This document shows positions 35,926 to 48,420 of a stretch of 64,000 nt of DNA, piece by piece (within the stretch, counting starts at the first letter, position 1; each line of letters starts with the position of its first letter). Source of the DNA: Sipunculus nudus (taxonomy: Eukaryota; Annelida; Sipuncula; Golfingiida; Sipunculidae); NCBI GenBank assembly GCA_026874595.1, contig CM049316.1, positions 22,777,839 through 22,841,838 on the forward strand. The letters run 5' to 3'. The notes under the pieces were generated by a model. It did not search any database, was not told where the DNA came from, and saw only the letters and a list, made by a program, of their open reading frames with translations. The position numbers and the translations under genes were made by a program.

Positions 35926-36564
35926 AGAGTAAGCATTGAAACACAAATTCTGCAGTAAAGGTAGGTAAATATCTGGTTCTAAGTACACTGTTAAGTGTAC
36001 CAGTATTCATTATCACTCTTCTTGTGACTTCCATTCTCAAAAGTGCTAATTAAAAGTGGCTGCCTCCAGCATGCATGCAGGTACCATCAAATCGCATCCC
36101 TTCCACACCTTAAATAGCCCAATGTGGTGATAATTAAAATACCTGACTGAAATGTGTCCGTAATTTAAATCATTAGCCATCAGACTGAGGTAAGATTAAT
36201 GGAAACATTGAGGAAATGAGGTGATGTGCTTTCACATTTTCATTTCCTACACGCCCACTTACTGGACCAGGGTAGCTTAAAGGCTCGGATGTCTGACCTG
36301 GTCATTGGACCAGAAAAGCAGAATTACTTTGTATTATAAGGTATTGATCAGGACAAAACCCAGAGCCAGAGAAAGTCTTAATTAAGCCTAGGTGTAAGGT
36401 AACACAAAGAGTCTTTTTTTTGTGCACCTGATGATGGGCACTGATGGTGTATTGTCACACTCAAATTTCGCCCTCTTGTTGTACCTGTTTGTGTACACTT
36501 CAGTGCTGCCACTCTCAGGAGGAATTACTGTAAAATTGATTGAAAAAAGTAAGAAACTAGAATT

Positions 36565-36835
36565 ATGCATTGGCCTCCGCCATGTGGGTGGTCCTTAATG
36601 TGTTTGTATTCACTTATTTGGCTCATTATCCCATGTTCAGTCATGCATATGTGACTCGCATTTGTGAATATTCCTGGAAGTCCTTCTTGCGTCTGATCAT
36701 GAACTGGACCCACACATAAACCTAATTGAATCTTCATTGGCCCATTCTCAGGGAGCCCTGAAAATGTCATGGGATGTCGTTCATGATTGCGTGAGTAATG
36801 TGAACTAACACAAAAACATACTCACACACAAACAG
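36565..36835 (+). repeat. Unnamed interspersed repeat, family C, copy 1
   Basis: Shares with 47455-47745 the ordered blocks 'tttgtgaatattcctggaag', 'cttcattggcccattctcag', 'agccctgaaaatgtcatggg' and 'ttcatgattgcgtgag', ending at 'gtgaactaacacaaaaacat'. Class unknown. Confidence 0.6.
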
Positions 36836-36873
36836 GAATGAATGCACACACTCCTGGAGTAGGCAAAAGTAAC

Positions 36874-37243
36874 CAGCTTCTGTGGTCTAGCAGTAGAGCA
36901 CGATGCTCGAAGTCACATGATCATGAGTTTTATCTCAGCTTGGTAAGATTTTTCACGGGTGGGCCCCACCCATGGTGAGCGCTCTGCAGCCTTTATTTGA
37001 AGTGTGTTCCAGGGTCATTTTCACTCAAGAACGAGTGCGCCTTTTGAGGGTCCCTCAAATTATTACCCAGCAAGGGGAATTGCAGGGACCTAGCCTGGTT
37101 GATGCCAGGATAATTGCATGCTGCCACCCTGTCAAGTAGTATGACTATGAAACCCAAGTGGAATTCTGCAGATGTACAATACAGTTTATAGCGTAGTATT
37201 CAGTTAATCCAGCATTAATAGAGGAGGCAGTCACCTCCATTTG
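36874..37243 (+). mobile_element. tRNA-derived SINE, copy 3
   Basis: Head 'ctgtggtctagcagtagagc' and 'catgagttttatctcagc', body 'gagcgctctgcagcctttat', 'cgagtgcgccttttgagggt' and 'gtcaagtagtatgactatga'. Directly follows family C copy 1. Confidence 0.7.
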
Positions 37244-38473
37244 AGAATATTTCAAAAAGTATAAAAAAAATTATATATCTATGCCAGATTACACAATTTT
37301 CCTATTATTAATTTGATCTAGGAAATGTCAACTAACTTTAGAACATATATTAGCTTTTTTATTGCAGATTATTGCACATGAGTTCTCGGTATTCTATATA
37401 TATTCATATTCATTTTGTCAAACACTGGAGAGATCACAAGAAAATCTTTGCTTTATAATGCAAAGGAGCTTATAGGACGGGAGTAACAATTCTCAGGCCA
37501 GCCCCGACACTTATTAGCACGCAGTAACCCCATCAACCCTATTGTGCGCCCATTGTGTAGAGGTGTCACGCATGGCACTTGCACTGCCATTGATCCTGCC
37601 GGCGTGTCCCATGTAACTGATGGTCACCACAACAGGTATTACCAGCAAGAGCGATAAATCCAGTCAGGAAATATAGCCAGGTTACTACGCATTTTAGAAT
37701 GTCATCAGTGCTTCCTTTTAAAGAGATTTCCCGAACCTTGTTCTAACCAAATCACATGCACATGGTCTGTCCTTTTGATAAAAAGACAGGTGACAGTGGT
37801 CTGAAGTGACTTTAGGCATTTGGCAAATCACTTTGGTGAAAGGAAAAAATGTTTCTGCATTTGTATGTGCTCAGAAGTGTTGGTAAGTAAAACAAAGATT
37901 TACCCTCATATGTGTTTTTCGCTTATGTCAGCCAAAATCGTCAGCCAGACCTGGTATACAGTTTTTAGCTCAGCTGACTATAAGTCATCTGAGCTGTAGT
38001 CATGGTACTTTGTCTGTTGTCCGTCTGTCCAGCCGGCCGTCCATTAACAGGGCATGTTTTGAAACTGTTGCACCCATGTCCCCAAAATCTCCTACCATAC
38101 CGAAAATTGGGTCACTAGAACTCTGTTCCTTCAAAATATTAAGAAAAAACCTCCATTTTCCATAAAAAAGCCATTAATTGTTACACTTCAAGGCTACCTT
38201 ATATCAAAACCACTGATATGTTTTTATATCACATTAAGTATTCATATTCTTCCATACATTTTCTGTTAACATACCAAAAATTAGGTCAGTATTGAGTATT
38301 GTTTTGAAGTTATGGGCCCAAATATAATGCAATTTTTTTTTTATTCAGGAAATATATTTACTCACTGAACATGAGAATTTCTGTAGCTGGAGACTTTTTT
38401 TCCAGGGATATAAGTTTATTCAATCAAGATTCAATTGTTTATCCAAAATTAGATATGAATTTTACCAATTTTT

Positions 38474-41077
38474 AGCTCAGCTGACTATAAGTCATCTGAG
38501 CTATAGTCGTGGTCCATTGTCCGTCGTCCGTCCGTCCGTCCGTCCGTCCGTAGATGTGGCACGTTTTGAAACCGTAAGACCTAGGAATCCAAAATTCAGC
38601 ATAATGTTAGATGTCCCCAAGATCTCCTACCAAGCCGAAAACTGGGTCTTTGCGACTTCATTCCTTTGAGAAATTAAGGAAAAACCTCAATTTTTTATTA
38701 AAAACCTATTTTCACACTTTAGGACTGCCTAATATCAAAACCACTCATCTGTTTTTCCTCATATTTCCTATAAATAATCCTCTATATAATTCCTATGTAC
38801 ATGCCAGAAATTAGGTCTGTATTATTTAATTTAAAAAAGTTATGGGCCCAAACATAATGCATTTTGTAAATAATCAGGAAAGAAATTTTATCACTTAACA
38901 CAAAACTTGTTAAAGCTAAGCACTTTTTTTCCAGTAATATTACTTTTATTAATCAAAATTAAATTGTATACCCAAAATTAGATCAAAATCTTTTAAATTT
39001 TTAAAAATATTAGCAAAAATAAAAAATTGGTACCTTAAATTTTGCCCAACTTTGACCATGGCACGTTTTTTTGCTGTAACTGCTGTGGATTTAATTTTCA
39101 CAGCATGTTTTTGTTAGCATTTCAACTGTTAACATCAAAAATTTGAAACCAGTTGATCAAAAACTGTAGATTTTATTCAAGTTTTCAAGCACCATGTCAC
39201 ATATTGCTAGTGTTATGCAGTTTGCTAGAGCTCAGCTCCCGAGCTTCAGCTCTAAGTTCCTTAAATTTGGCATACAGTTAGATTTCTCCAAAATCCCCTA
39301 CCATGCCAAGAATTTGGTCACTAGGACTTAATTCCTTCGAGATATCAAAGAAAAACTTCATTTTTTCATTAAAAACCCAATGTTACACTTTAAGACTGCC
39401 TAATATCAAAACCACTGATCTGACTTTGATCATATATAATATTCATATTTTTCTATACATTCACTATGCACATGCCAGAAATGATGTCAGTATTGTGTAT
39501 TTTTTTTTAAGTTATGGGCCCAAACATAATGCACTTTGAAAAAAATCAAGAAATATATTTACTCCCTTAACAAGGGCATTGCTGAAGCTAGAGATTTTTT
39601 TTGTCAGGGATGTAACATTATTTAATCAAGATTCAATTGAATACCCAAAATTAGTTCTGAATTTTTCAAATTTTATAAGTTATTAGTATAAATATAAAAT
39701 TAGTACCTTAAATTTTGCCCAACTGTGACCAAGGCACGTTTGTTTCCCGTGAGCACTGTTGATATAATTTTCATATCATGCACACATGAGGATTTCAGCT
39801 TTTTAGTTTAGAAAGCTGAAAGAAATTTGCCAAATATTGTAACTTTTATTAATGTTTTTTATGAGACCCTGTCAGACTTTGGCTCTCTCCAGCCCCTCTT
39901 GAGTCACCTGTATGTTGACCTTGTTGACCTTTCATCAAATTATGCACGCTTGAGGGGAGAATCCAGGCAGCTTATGGCCAGCCACAGTTGATCCAGGTGT
40001 TCAACCCAACTCATCTAGTAGTTTTAACCAACAACATAACAATAAACAATAAATTAATAAATTTTTATTGGTTTTTAATAACAAATTAAAGAAAAATAGA
40101 AAAGGAATTTGTTAGTTTATAATAACAGGAAATTAACTTGCAGTTACTGATGATATAAGAATCTTGTATCGATGGGTAGAATGTCACATATTCCAAATAA
40201 CACCATGCAGTCACCTATGGCATTTTTCAGTTCATTTTAAATGATAAAGAAGTAAATCATATTATTCATTACTAATCATTAAGGATTATATGAAGGAAAT
40301 TAATGATAGACAAAGATGCAGTTGATAATGTTAATCTAGATTCCTACTGTGTCTAGTGTGTACATTGATGTGAAATTAGTCCAAAATGAATTTTTTACAG
40401 TTATTTTTTAATATAAATAAAAGCCATAAAACCAGGTACTTATGATCATTATTTAAATGTGTGAAATTTGTATATTCTGGATTCTCAACATCATTGTTTG
40501 GTGAAAACTGAATAAATACCAGACATGGTGCGAATACTTTGTAATTGTATTTAAATACGAATATGATTATGTACTCCATTATAAAATTTCTTGCATAAAG
40601 AATGGGAATTCAGGTAAAAATGAAAGTATATGAATACTCGTGCAAATACTTTCAAAATGTATTCATGAATGCATTCATGAATATATTCTTTAATATTATT
40701 TTAATAATCATATCAGTTATATTTCATTTTAAAAAATCATATGATTCTCTTATTATTTTTAATAAAAATTATATTTGGGATAATATTTGTAATTTTTTTA
40801 ATAAATAGTTAAACTCTTATATTATATGTTCTTCTTATAAGTTATATGGCCAAGTCAAAATCTGTGTGACAGTAGTACTCCATTTGTTAATAAAATAAAT
40901 GAAATCAATCCTCTTCCCTGTCTCCAAAGGTACTATCAAAATCATACATAAGCTAAACAACAACTCATAATACAGCTTATATTTATTACCACACAAAACC
41001 AGCATGTGCCTCATTTCTAAATAATATTTTTTTATCATATATAACAGCTGAGCGTCGTGACCCATAGGTCCCTTGTT
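38474..41077 (+). mobile_element. Helentron-like element family A1, full copy 3 (nested)
   Basis: Complete A1 with intact ends, a (GTCC)n core (about 38518-38551) and both tandem units, near-identical to the copies at 16413 and 27928. Inserted in a T-run of the outer A1. Confidence 0.8.
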
Positions 41078-41996
41078 TTTAATTTATTAGCATAAATAAA
41101 AAATCATTAGCTTAAATTTTGTTCAACTTTGGCTGTGGCACATTTTTTCCCTGTAAACAATGTTGATTTAATTTTCACAGCATATATACATGAGGATTTA
41201 ATCTTCTAAAATCTGAAATTTTCAAAGGAATTGATTGAAAAGAGAAGCTTTTATTCAAGTTTTCATACACCATGTCAAGTGTTGTTTACATCAAACCCAC
41301 CTAGTAGTACAGCCTTCACTTGTGTTATGTAACCTTCTCTAGGCAGCTTGCCTTGGCTCAGCTTAGCCACTACCAGCAGGCTTCCCCTCTGCCCTGCATA
41401 TCCCCCCCCCCCAGCTGGTGCATAAACTTGATGAATGTTATAATTTTCTGTATTTGATTCATTCTTATTCTAGGCTCTGCTACATTTTAGATTTTGTATT
41501 GTACCACCAGGGTTACAATAATTAAAGTGCACATTTAATTTTGTCCACAAAGTGGTGTATAGCTATGAAAGTGTAGATGTTCATCAGATGAATAATTCTT
41601 TACTTAAGAAGAGTAAAAACTTCACCAGGTGTGAAAATGACTATTAATTCCAGTAATAAATTAAAGCTGAGATAGTAAACAGCACAATGATGTTGTTTGT
41701 CCCTCATTCAAATAACAGTGTGTATGATTTATTTGAAAAGATTTTTTTATTTTATCAAATTTACTGAATCTTTTATTTTGGTGAATAAAATTAAGCATGT
41801 ACTGAAGGCTTCAATGTACAAAACATAAAGTAGTGATTCAAGGGATAATCTTGAAGGTGCCTTGTTGTGGCATTATTTTCTTTTAAATTCAGTTTAAACA
41901 TTTGTGATTTAAAAATAATAAAATATGTGTATGCATAATATGACACTATATGAGCTACATTCTGGATAATGATTGCAACTTAGAATTCTGATATTT

Positions 41997-42905
41997 GTAT
42001 CCGCCAAGTTTTGCGGATACTATGTTTTTGACCAGGTTCCGCCGCCGCCATGTTCGTTTCCTGGAATAAAACTCTGAGACCACTGGACAGATTTTTCCAA
42101 AACTTTACACGATTATCGGGTCACATGTGTACTGGTGCCAAAATATTTTGTGTTGACCTCTGACCTTTCCTCTCTCTAGTGCATCAGTCTGTGCGTGTGT
42201 TTTGACACATTAATCCACATAACTTTGGACTCGTTTGACCAATCAGGAAAAAATTTTGCACAGGTGGAGCCAACTGCAACCATTTTTGTACAGTGTCCAT
42301 CTGTTCATCTGCCTTGAGATAAAATCACTCTGCAGTGAATGGACAAATCCACCTGAAATTTTGCATGTATATACATGTTTGATAGCTTTTTTGATTTTGT
42401 GGCAGGTGGCGCCACCTACTTTCACGTTCAGGCTGCAGACATCCAAGCTAATATCTCGGGAACTGTCTGACCGATTTGGCCAAAATTTTGCATGTGTATA
42501 GATCTCACACAGCTTTTTATCATACGCATTTTTGCACAGTGTCCGTCTGTTTGTCTGCCGTGGGATAAAATCACTCATATCTCGGCAGTGGTTTGACTTA
42601 TCTGCCCTAAATTTTGCAGTAGTATACAACTTGGATAACTTTCTGGATTTTGTGGCAGGTGGTGCCACCTTCATACACATTTCTGCTGCAGACATCCTCG
42701 CTTATATGCAACACACTTCTCTCTGTTTCCCCTCCCCACTCAATCCATGCCTCACTTCACCTGTCCCACTCTGGTTTTGAGTCATCCATGTTTATATGCA
42801 AAACTTCCTGTCTATTTCCCCAAGCCACTCAATTCATGCCTCACTTCACCCGTCCTCTGATTTCGGCGGATACATGTAGTAGCTTGTTGACTACCCATAT
42901 TCTAG
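41997..42905 (+). mobile_element. Helentron-like element family B, short copy 3 (nested)
   Basis: The 5' hairpin GTATCCGC...GCGGATAC is perfect over 8 bp, followed by 'gaccaggttccgccgccgcc' and about two diverged satellite units with GGTGGCGCCACC (about 42406). The 3' end has subterminal GGCGGATACA, the hairpin 'tagtagcttgttgacta' and ATTCTAG. Flanked by T on both sides and inserted in the outer A1. Confidence 0.8.
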
Positions 42906-43469
42906 TTTAACTTATATTTTCAGATTTCTTATTACAAATTTATAAAACTTGTAAATAAAAAAAATGAATCTGATAAAAATTATTAGTGGAAAAAGTGGAT
43001 ATGCTAAAAAAATAGGCTTAATATAAACTTTAATGCATTATTCCCTTGAAAGTGAAATAAAGGTATCAGTCCAGTCTGTCTACTTTCCTGTCCATCTGTA
43101 AATTTTTCATATGCATCACAGTATCTCAAAACTTTTACTGTTTTTCTTCATGACAGTCTTGTCAGAGAATTAGTTTTGCAGGAGGGCCATATCCTCTTAG
43201 CTTCTCATATGCTTATATATATGATAAACATTACAATAGAATATTTTGCATATTTTGCATTTGCAAAATTTTCAAACTTCAGCTGAGCGCCGTGACCCAT
43301 GGATCCCTTGTTTTTATGGACTGATGTTCTTACAGAGCAGACTGTAAAGTGTTATATACAGAATGATGAGGGTCTACTGATTGACATTTAGCCAAAACAG
43401 ATATAGGTTGTTCTTGCCAAGAAACCTGCACCTTATCAGCATCATTTTACCCACTGAATCAAGTTACAT

Positions 43470-43960
43470 TTATACTCTTTTCAACCAGGATCCGCCGCCA
43501 TCACCCCAGCTGCTGCATTCATTTCTGGATATCCAAAATCCTTGAGTGGAACTCTCAGAAACTCTATATCATTATAGAGTCATGTGTGAACTTGTACTTA
43601 ACAAAGATTGGTGATGCTATCAGCAATTTTCACGTGTGGCATCCAGTTATGGTTCTGTTTTGGGTCAAAATTGTGCATATCTCCATCCATCTTAGTCGTT
43701 GACCAGACAGATGGCTCCACCTACAATCATGTTTTAAAAAAATACATTTATGCAGACATGCACATATCTCAGTTGTAGTTTACCATACCAGCCAGAAATG
43801 TTGTTTCCCCATTCATCTTTGAAAGCTTTATCTTGTTACAAGTTGTATACAAGATTGGTGGTGCCCCCTACAGTTATTTTCACAAGTTGTAAGTGGGGCT
43901 GTTTTGAGTAAAATTCACACATATCTCAGGAGATCTTCATAGGTTACTGTAGCCTTACCA
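43470..43960 (+). repeat. Ancient relative of family B
   Basis: 'caaccaggatccgccgccatc' followed by 'gagtcatgtgtgaacttgt', 'gctccacctacaatcatg', 'tatgcagacatgcacatatctc' and 'ggtggtgccccctacag' follows the order of family B text in a much eroded form. Ends are not identifiable. Confidence 0.45.
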
Positions 43961-44129
43961 CAGTTAATGCATGGCACCATAATTATCCTGGGGTTTCCAT
44001 CAGCAGTAGCTTGAACGTTTGATTTGGGCTTTGACTCTGTCCTACTTGTTGGTAGCGGCATTGACCTAGCTTATAACTTTAAGTAGGCCTACAAATGTAG
44101 GATGATATGTTTATGTTTACCTGAAGATA

Positions 44130-44835
44130 AAAGTAAATACTTCAAAACACATCTACATGCTACAAGCTACAGTTAATGGTCCCCTTGCCCACAAGTTTTT
44201 AGGTATTGTAAAACTGTGTTACCATGGCAACCAGAACCAAAGGGAAACATCTGTCCACTGTCTGACTTTGCCTTTTGAGACACTTACCTTAAAACTAATA
44301 ATGATCAGTTGTAAGGTTATACTAGTATCTTCCTGTTTATCTGGAAATAAAATAATAGATCCCAAACACATATTTCAAAGTATAGGCAGCAGTTAACGGT
44401 TGCCATTGAAACCAGTTACTTGGTGTCATAAAAATAATGTATATCACTATGGCAACCAACAACCAGAGAAAAATCTGTCTGACACTGCATGTTCAGGCAT
44501 TGATCTTAAAACCATTAATGATCAAATATAGAGTTATATTTTCATGTTAACCTGAAAAAGATAAAGATTCAAAACACAACTGCAGGTGACTATAGGCAGC
44601 AGTTTGTGATCATCATGGAAACCAGTTCCTAGGTGTCATAAAAATGTAGTACTGGTATATCACCATGACATCCAAAACTTAAAAAAAAAACAAAAACAAA
44701 GAGAAAAATATGTCTTCTGTCTTATTTTGCAGGTTAAGACATTGACCTCAAAAACCAACCATGATCAAATATACAGTAATATTTTCATGTTTACCTGAAA
44801 TACCAGAAAATCATGCTGTTTGTCACCATGGGAAC
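44130..44835 (+). repeat. Tandem array, about 165-230 bp units
   Basis: Three and a half diverged units. The motif 'ac(c/t)atggcaaccag' or its decayed forms recurs near 44219, 44447, 44661 and 44824. Each unit also has 'cttcaaaacacatct', 'taggcagcagtt', 'ttggtgtcataaaaat', 'taaaaccattaatgatca' and 'tattttcatgtttacctg'. It follows directly on the B-like fossil, so the two may be one old element. Confidence 0.65.
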
Positions 44836-44847
44836 CAGAGCTAACAC

Positions 44848-45243
44848 CAAAAGAAACAGTTTTCTATATTTATTTTTGTCACCTCAACTGATTATGTGTC
44901 TGTTTGTTATATTCGTTTTAAGTGCAGCACCAGATACATCTTGCAGCAACTTTTTTGTAAAGAAATCTGTCACTTATGCAATGTCAAGCTGCATTTCAAT
45001 AAGCGCAAAGGTGAGAGTGAACGCGAGGACAATAAAAATTGCTTCTATGATAATATCACTAGAACATATCTTTATATGCATCAGTGGGAGCGAACGTGGG
45101 CACGATTTTCTGAATCGCGCATGCAGGAAGTGATTCAGAAACCTGTCACACGGCATTTGTGTGGGAATTCCTTAAAATTATGTCATGAAGGGAGCGCATC
45201 CCTGTGTTTACAGCACGTGCCTAAAGCAAAGACAGCAGGCTGA
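44848..45243 (+). other. Possible coding fragment or expressed-sequence fossil
   Basis: A + strand frame of about 115 codons stays open through sequence with more CpG than its surroundings (e.g. 'gtgaacgcgagg', 'gagcgaacgtgggcacg', 'aatcgcgcatgc'). The inferred peptide has KCSTRYILQQLFCKEICHLC followed by KLHFNKRKGESEREDN and a Trp/Arg-rich WERTWARF segment. No family was recognised. It lies directly after the tandem array and has no clear start, splice sites or homology, so it may be part of a repeat or a pseudogene. Confidence 0.15.
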
Positions 45244-46796
45244 AGACACAGATGATGTTCAGTGATGATGTTGTGTAGAGACTGGTAGTGGTAGCACTTT
45301 AATATGAAAGACACCATACTGTTTATACAATGCCACCTCCCCATCACAATTGACATTTAATTAGCAATGTGTGACAATGGAAATGCAAGATGTAGAGGAA
45401 AAGTAAATTTAAATATTTCAAGCAGCATATACCTTATTTTCAGATATATCCAGACTCGACATGCCTTTCTTTTTAAGAATACTCACTTTGATAAGTTATA
45501 CAAAATTCACCCAATGAAATCTAAATTTCTGTAATATAATTGTGCGGAAAGACTTGAAATTGCCTGCTGCTTTGCTTATATGTATCCGCAGGCCTCGAAT
45601 GGCTCATGACTCAAATTCGCGTTCGCATTCTCACTTGTGGAAACGTAGCTTTAAGCTTTGATTTATTTTCAGTATCAGCATGGTTTGTTCACTAATTTCA
45701 CTAAGAAACAGCTGTCTTACAATTATCCAGTGTATACGTTTTGCATCCAATAATGATGTGGGAGAGGGGTAGGGTAAAGTGCTGTTCTATGTTTACAGGG
45801 AATTGGGTTTTATCAAAGGGAGATAATGTTTTTGTTACTTTTTTATCAGTGTCCATAAGAGGTAAATCCTTCCTATACAACAAGGAATCATCTTTACTCT
45901 TTTGCAACATTGTAAAGTTAACTAATTGACATATCAAGAAATTGGAGGAAATTGAAAATTATAACAAGATTTTCTGAATCACAGTCTGGTCTGGATGGCC
46001 TGTACCATAGTTTAAAGGTGCCATCATAGACCATGAAAAAAAGTATAACTGTCCGTGATGGAGAAAATGATAATTTGTTAGGAAGAGTCAAATCTGCTTA
46101 ATGACACACAGCAAGTTTGTTATCTCAGAGTGGTCTGTAAAAAATTCTTATTGGAAAAATGCATTTTGAGGTCAAAGATAGGTTATAGTTGTTTTTAATC
46201 AAAATGGCACTCAGCAATGTATACCTCAGACAAGTCAAAACAGTCTTCTTAGATCTTCCTCCCTCTGGAACTGTACCTGAATTTAACAGGTCTTCCCAGA
46301 CTGGAGTCCCCATCCTTCAACAAAGATTCCTGAAAACTAGAGCACTACTAGTCTTGCTAACAGACAAACAGATCCACTGAAAATATACTGTGGTTGCCTT
46401 TTTTTTGCCTTAGTTTCAAATTTGTGGTATTCATGAAACAGAAATCATCATGAAAATTGCTTTTATAAATGATATCAGATCTTTCAAATTATCTGCCAGT
46501 ACAGTTATCTGCCAGTATATTTCAACTTGTTTGATGTTTACTTGGACCCTTCCTGTTGTTACAGTTTTGCCTTTAAATATTATTTAATATGATTAATTCA
46601 TTTAATAATGGATATATTCTTGTGTAGGTTATTGCATGGTGGTATTGTGAAAATAGAACCATCTTGAAACAATGAAAAAGTTAAAATAGAGAAAATTGAA
46701 CATCGTTAATAAGAAGACAACCAGAGGGACCTCCTTGGCAAAGGTCAGAGGTCATGATTTCCTCCCTAGGCCTATTGCTTAGTGTCAGGGTATTTA

Positions 46797-47010
46797 AAGG
46801 TTACAGTTGAGTGGCAACGAGTTTGACTCTCCCCTGGGGTCCCAGGTTCAATTCCCAGCATTGTAATGCTAGTGGGTTTTATTGGTCTATCCAAAGTCAC
46901 TGGTTCTCCAGTTTTCTCCACCTCAAGAGACTTAGAACTGAATGCCACTATCTGAGCCATAGAAAGTGGCTCGTATCAGGTATTATAACCATTTCATTTG
47001 TAATGATCCA
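46797..47010 (+). mobile_element. Second tRNA-like SINE candidate
   Basis: 'gagtggcaacgagtttgac' followed by 'ggtcccaggttcaattcccagc' resembles A and B boxes; GGTTCAATTCC is a near-perfect B box. The body 'ggttctccagttttctccac' and 'agtggctcgtatcaggta' follows. The spacing is short and only one copy is in the window. Confidence 0.4.
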
Positions 47011-47454
47011 TGTAAAATAAATAATAACGTTAACAAATTAACTTTTACAGTCTACATAATGTAGGAGGCAGAGTTGACTGTTGGGAGAGGAAGGCAGCCA
47101 TATTTAATTCAGATTTATTTCTGTTATTTTCTGATTAAATAACCTGCATGATCCACTACCCTTTTCATTTAATTCCAACGGATTGAATCATGAATTCACA
47201 TTGTGTTGTGTATATAAATAGTTTTCTGATTACCAGGATAACAAAGGCATGTTTCATGAGTAATAACAGTTTGTAGACTCATTGGGACTACAGTAAACAT
47301 TAGATTTCAGGTCATTCAACTAAAAATGGCTTTGTTTGCTGGTTTTACTAATGCTTTGGGTCCTTTTAAATTTCATCTTTCATTATATTAATAATTATAC
47401 ATAGGGGATGTTTGTTAAAGACATACATACAAGGTGAAACCACGCGAGCTAAGC

Positions 47455-47745
47455 CATGTGAGCAGAGCCTATTGTGGGATGCTCCCAAAACCGTGTTTGC
47501 ATTCATTATTCAGACCATATTCCCAGGTTCACTTATGCATAAGCCACTGTACCTTTGTGAATATTCCTTGATGAAATTTCTGCATCTGGACCATGTTCCA
47601 GATCCACACCAAAATCTTATTGATTATCTTCATTTGTCCATTCCTGAGTGCCCTGAAAATTTCATGAGATTCCATTCATGATTGCATGAGTTTTATTGTG
47701 AACAAACACACATACGAAAGGGGTGAACACATACCCTCACTAAGG
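47455..47745 (+). repeat. Unnamed interspersed repeat, family C, copy 2
   Basis: Diverged counterpart of 36565-36835 with 'tttgtgaatattccttgatg', 'gtccattcctgagtgccctg', 'ttcatgattgcatgag' and 'gtgaacaaacacacatacg'. Confidence 0.55.
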
Positions 47746-48157
47746 CAATAATCATGTTTATGCAAGTCTGATATACAATGATTTAAGAAAAATTTGTATC
47801 AAGCACCATTCGCTGTGCATTTACATTTAGGATTAATTTCTGTCATATACACTTGTTCATCCAGGCACATCTACTAAATTATCTAATATCACCAACATTG
47901 TGTAACATGGTTTTTCCTGTCCCATATTTACTTTCTACATCTGCTGGCCGAAAACCATCAACTATAACAAATTTTAACCATCTGGTTATTGTGTCACTCC
48001 ACTTCCAAAGCAATGTTTTGACCTAAGTTATGAGTGATTAAAACTGATTAAAACTGTGTATATAAGACCTGAATTATGTATATTTTGCACAAAATGAAAT
48101 GTTGTGTACTTTACCAAATATATTCAGTTTGAGGGTAAGGAGGATGCAGACTCAACC

Positions 48158-48200
48158 CCCCCCCCCACCCCCCCCCCCCACACACACACATACACACACA
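48158..48200 (+). repeat. Poly-C and (CA)n simple repeat
   Basis: Runs of C interrupted by single A, grading into a CA dinucleotide tract. Confidence 0.9.
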
Positions 48201-48420
48201 CAAATGTCACATCTTGCTAGTTGTAATTCCTACACACAGAAAATCATGGATACTTAGTACCTGAGATGTTTTACTGTTATTCTGTTTTGTGTCATATGTG
48301 ACAGTATCCAGCAACAGTATTTATATGGAGAAAAACATGCTGAGTACCTCATGATTGCCTTTATATTAGTCATGTTTTATATCAGTGTTTTATATAATTT
48401 TCCTGTGCATCTCATTGCAG

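Larger units (their letters stand above)
37977..43312 (+). mobile_element. Helentron-like element family A1, outer copy interrupted by nested A1 and B
   Basis: The 5' end AGCTCAGCTGACTATAAGTC at 37977 is followed by diverged A1 satellite sequence ('ccccaaaatctcctaccata'). The element is broken at 38474-41077 by a complete younger A1 and at 41997-42905 by a B element. Outer sequence before ('gaattttaccaattttt') and after ('aatttattagcataaataaa') the inner A1 rejoins to the expected A1 text. The 3' end has CAGCTGAGCG, GACCCATGGATC and CTTGTT. It is more diverged than the inner copy, as expected for an older host element. Confidence 0.75.
14485..48420 (+). other. SNRK giant intron (about 33.9 kb), repeat-filled
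   Basis: Donor GTAAGT at 14485, acceptor 'ttcctgtgcatctcattgcag' before 48421. If the cassette exon at 30690-30758 is used, this becomes two introns of 16.2 and 17.7 kb. It holds most of the mobile elements of the window. Stretches not itemised separately (14485-16412, 20806-21900, 24095-25529, 25746-26850, 26899-27927, 31000-35514, 37244-37976, 45244-46796 and 47746-48420) are AT-rich with microsatellites and homopolymers but no gene I can support. Confidence 0.85.

Noticed and set aside
42243-42695. 150-codon minus-strand frame in repeat B
   Set aside because: Satellite units of a period divisible by three stay open by chance. The 'protein' is the repeat text, with no domain.
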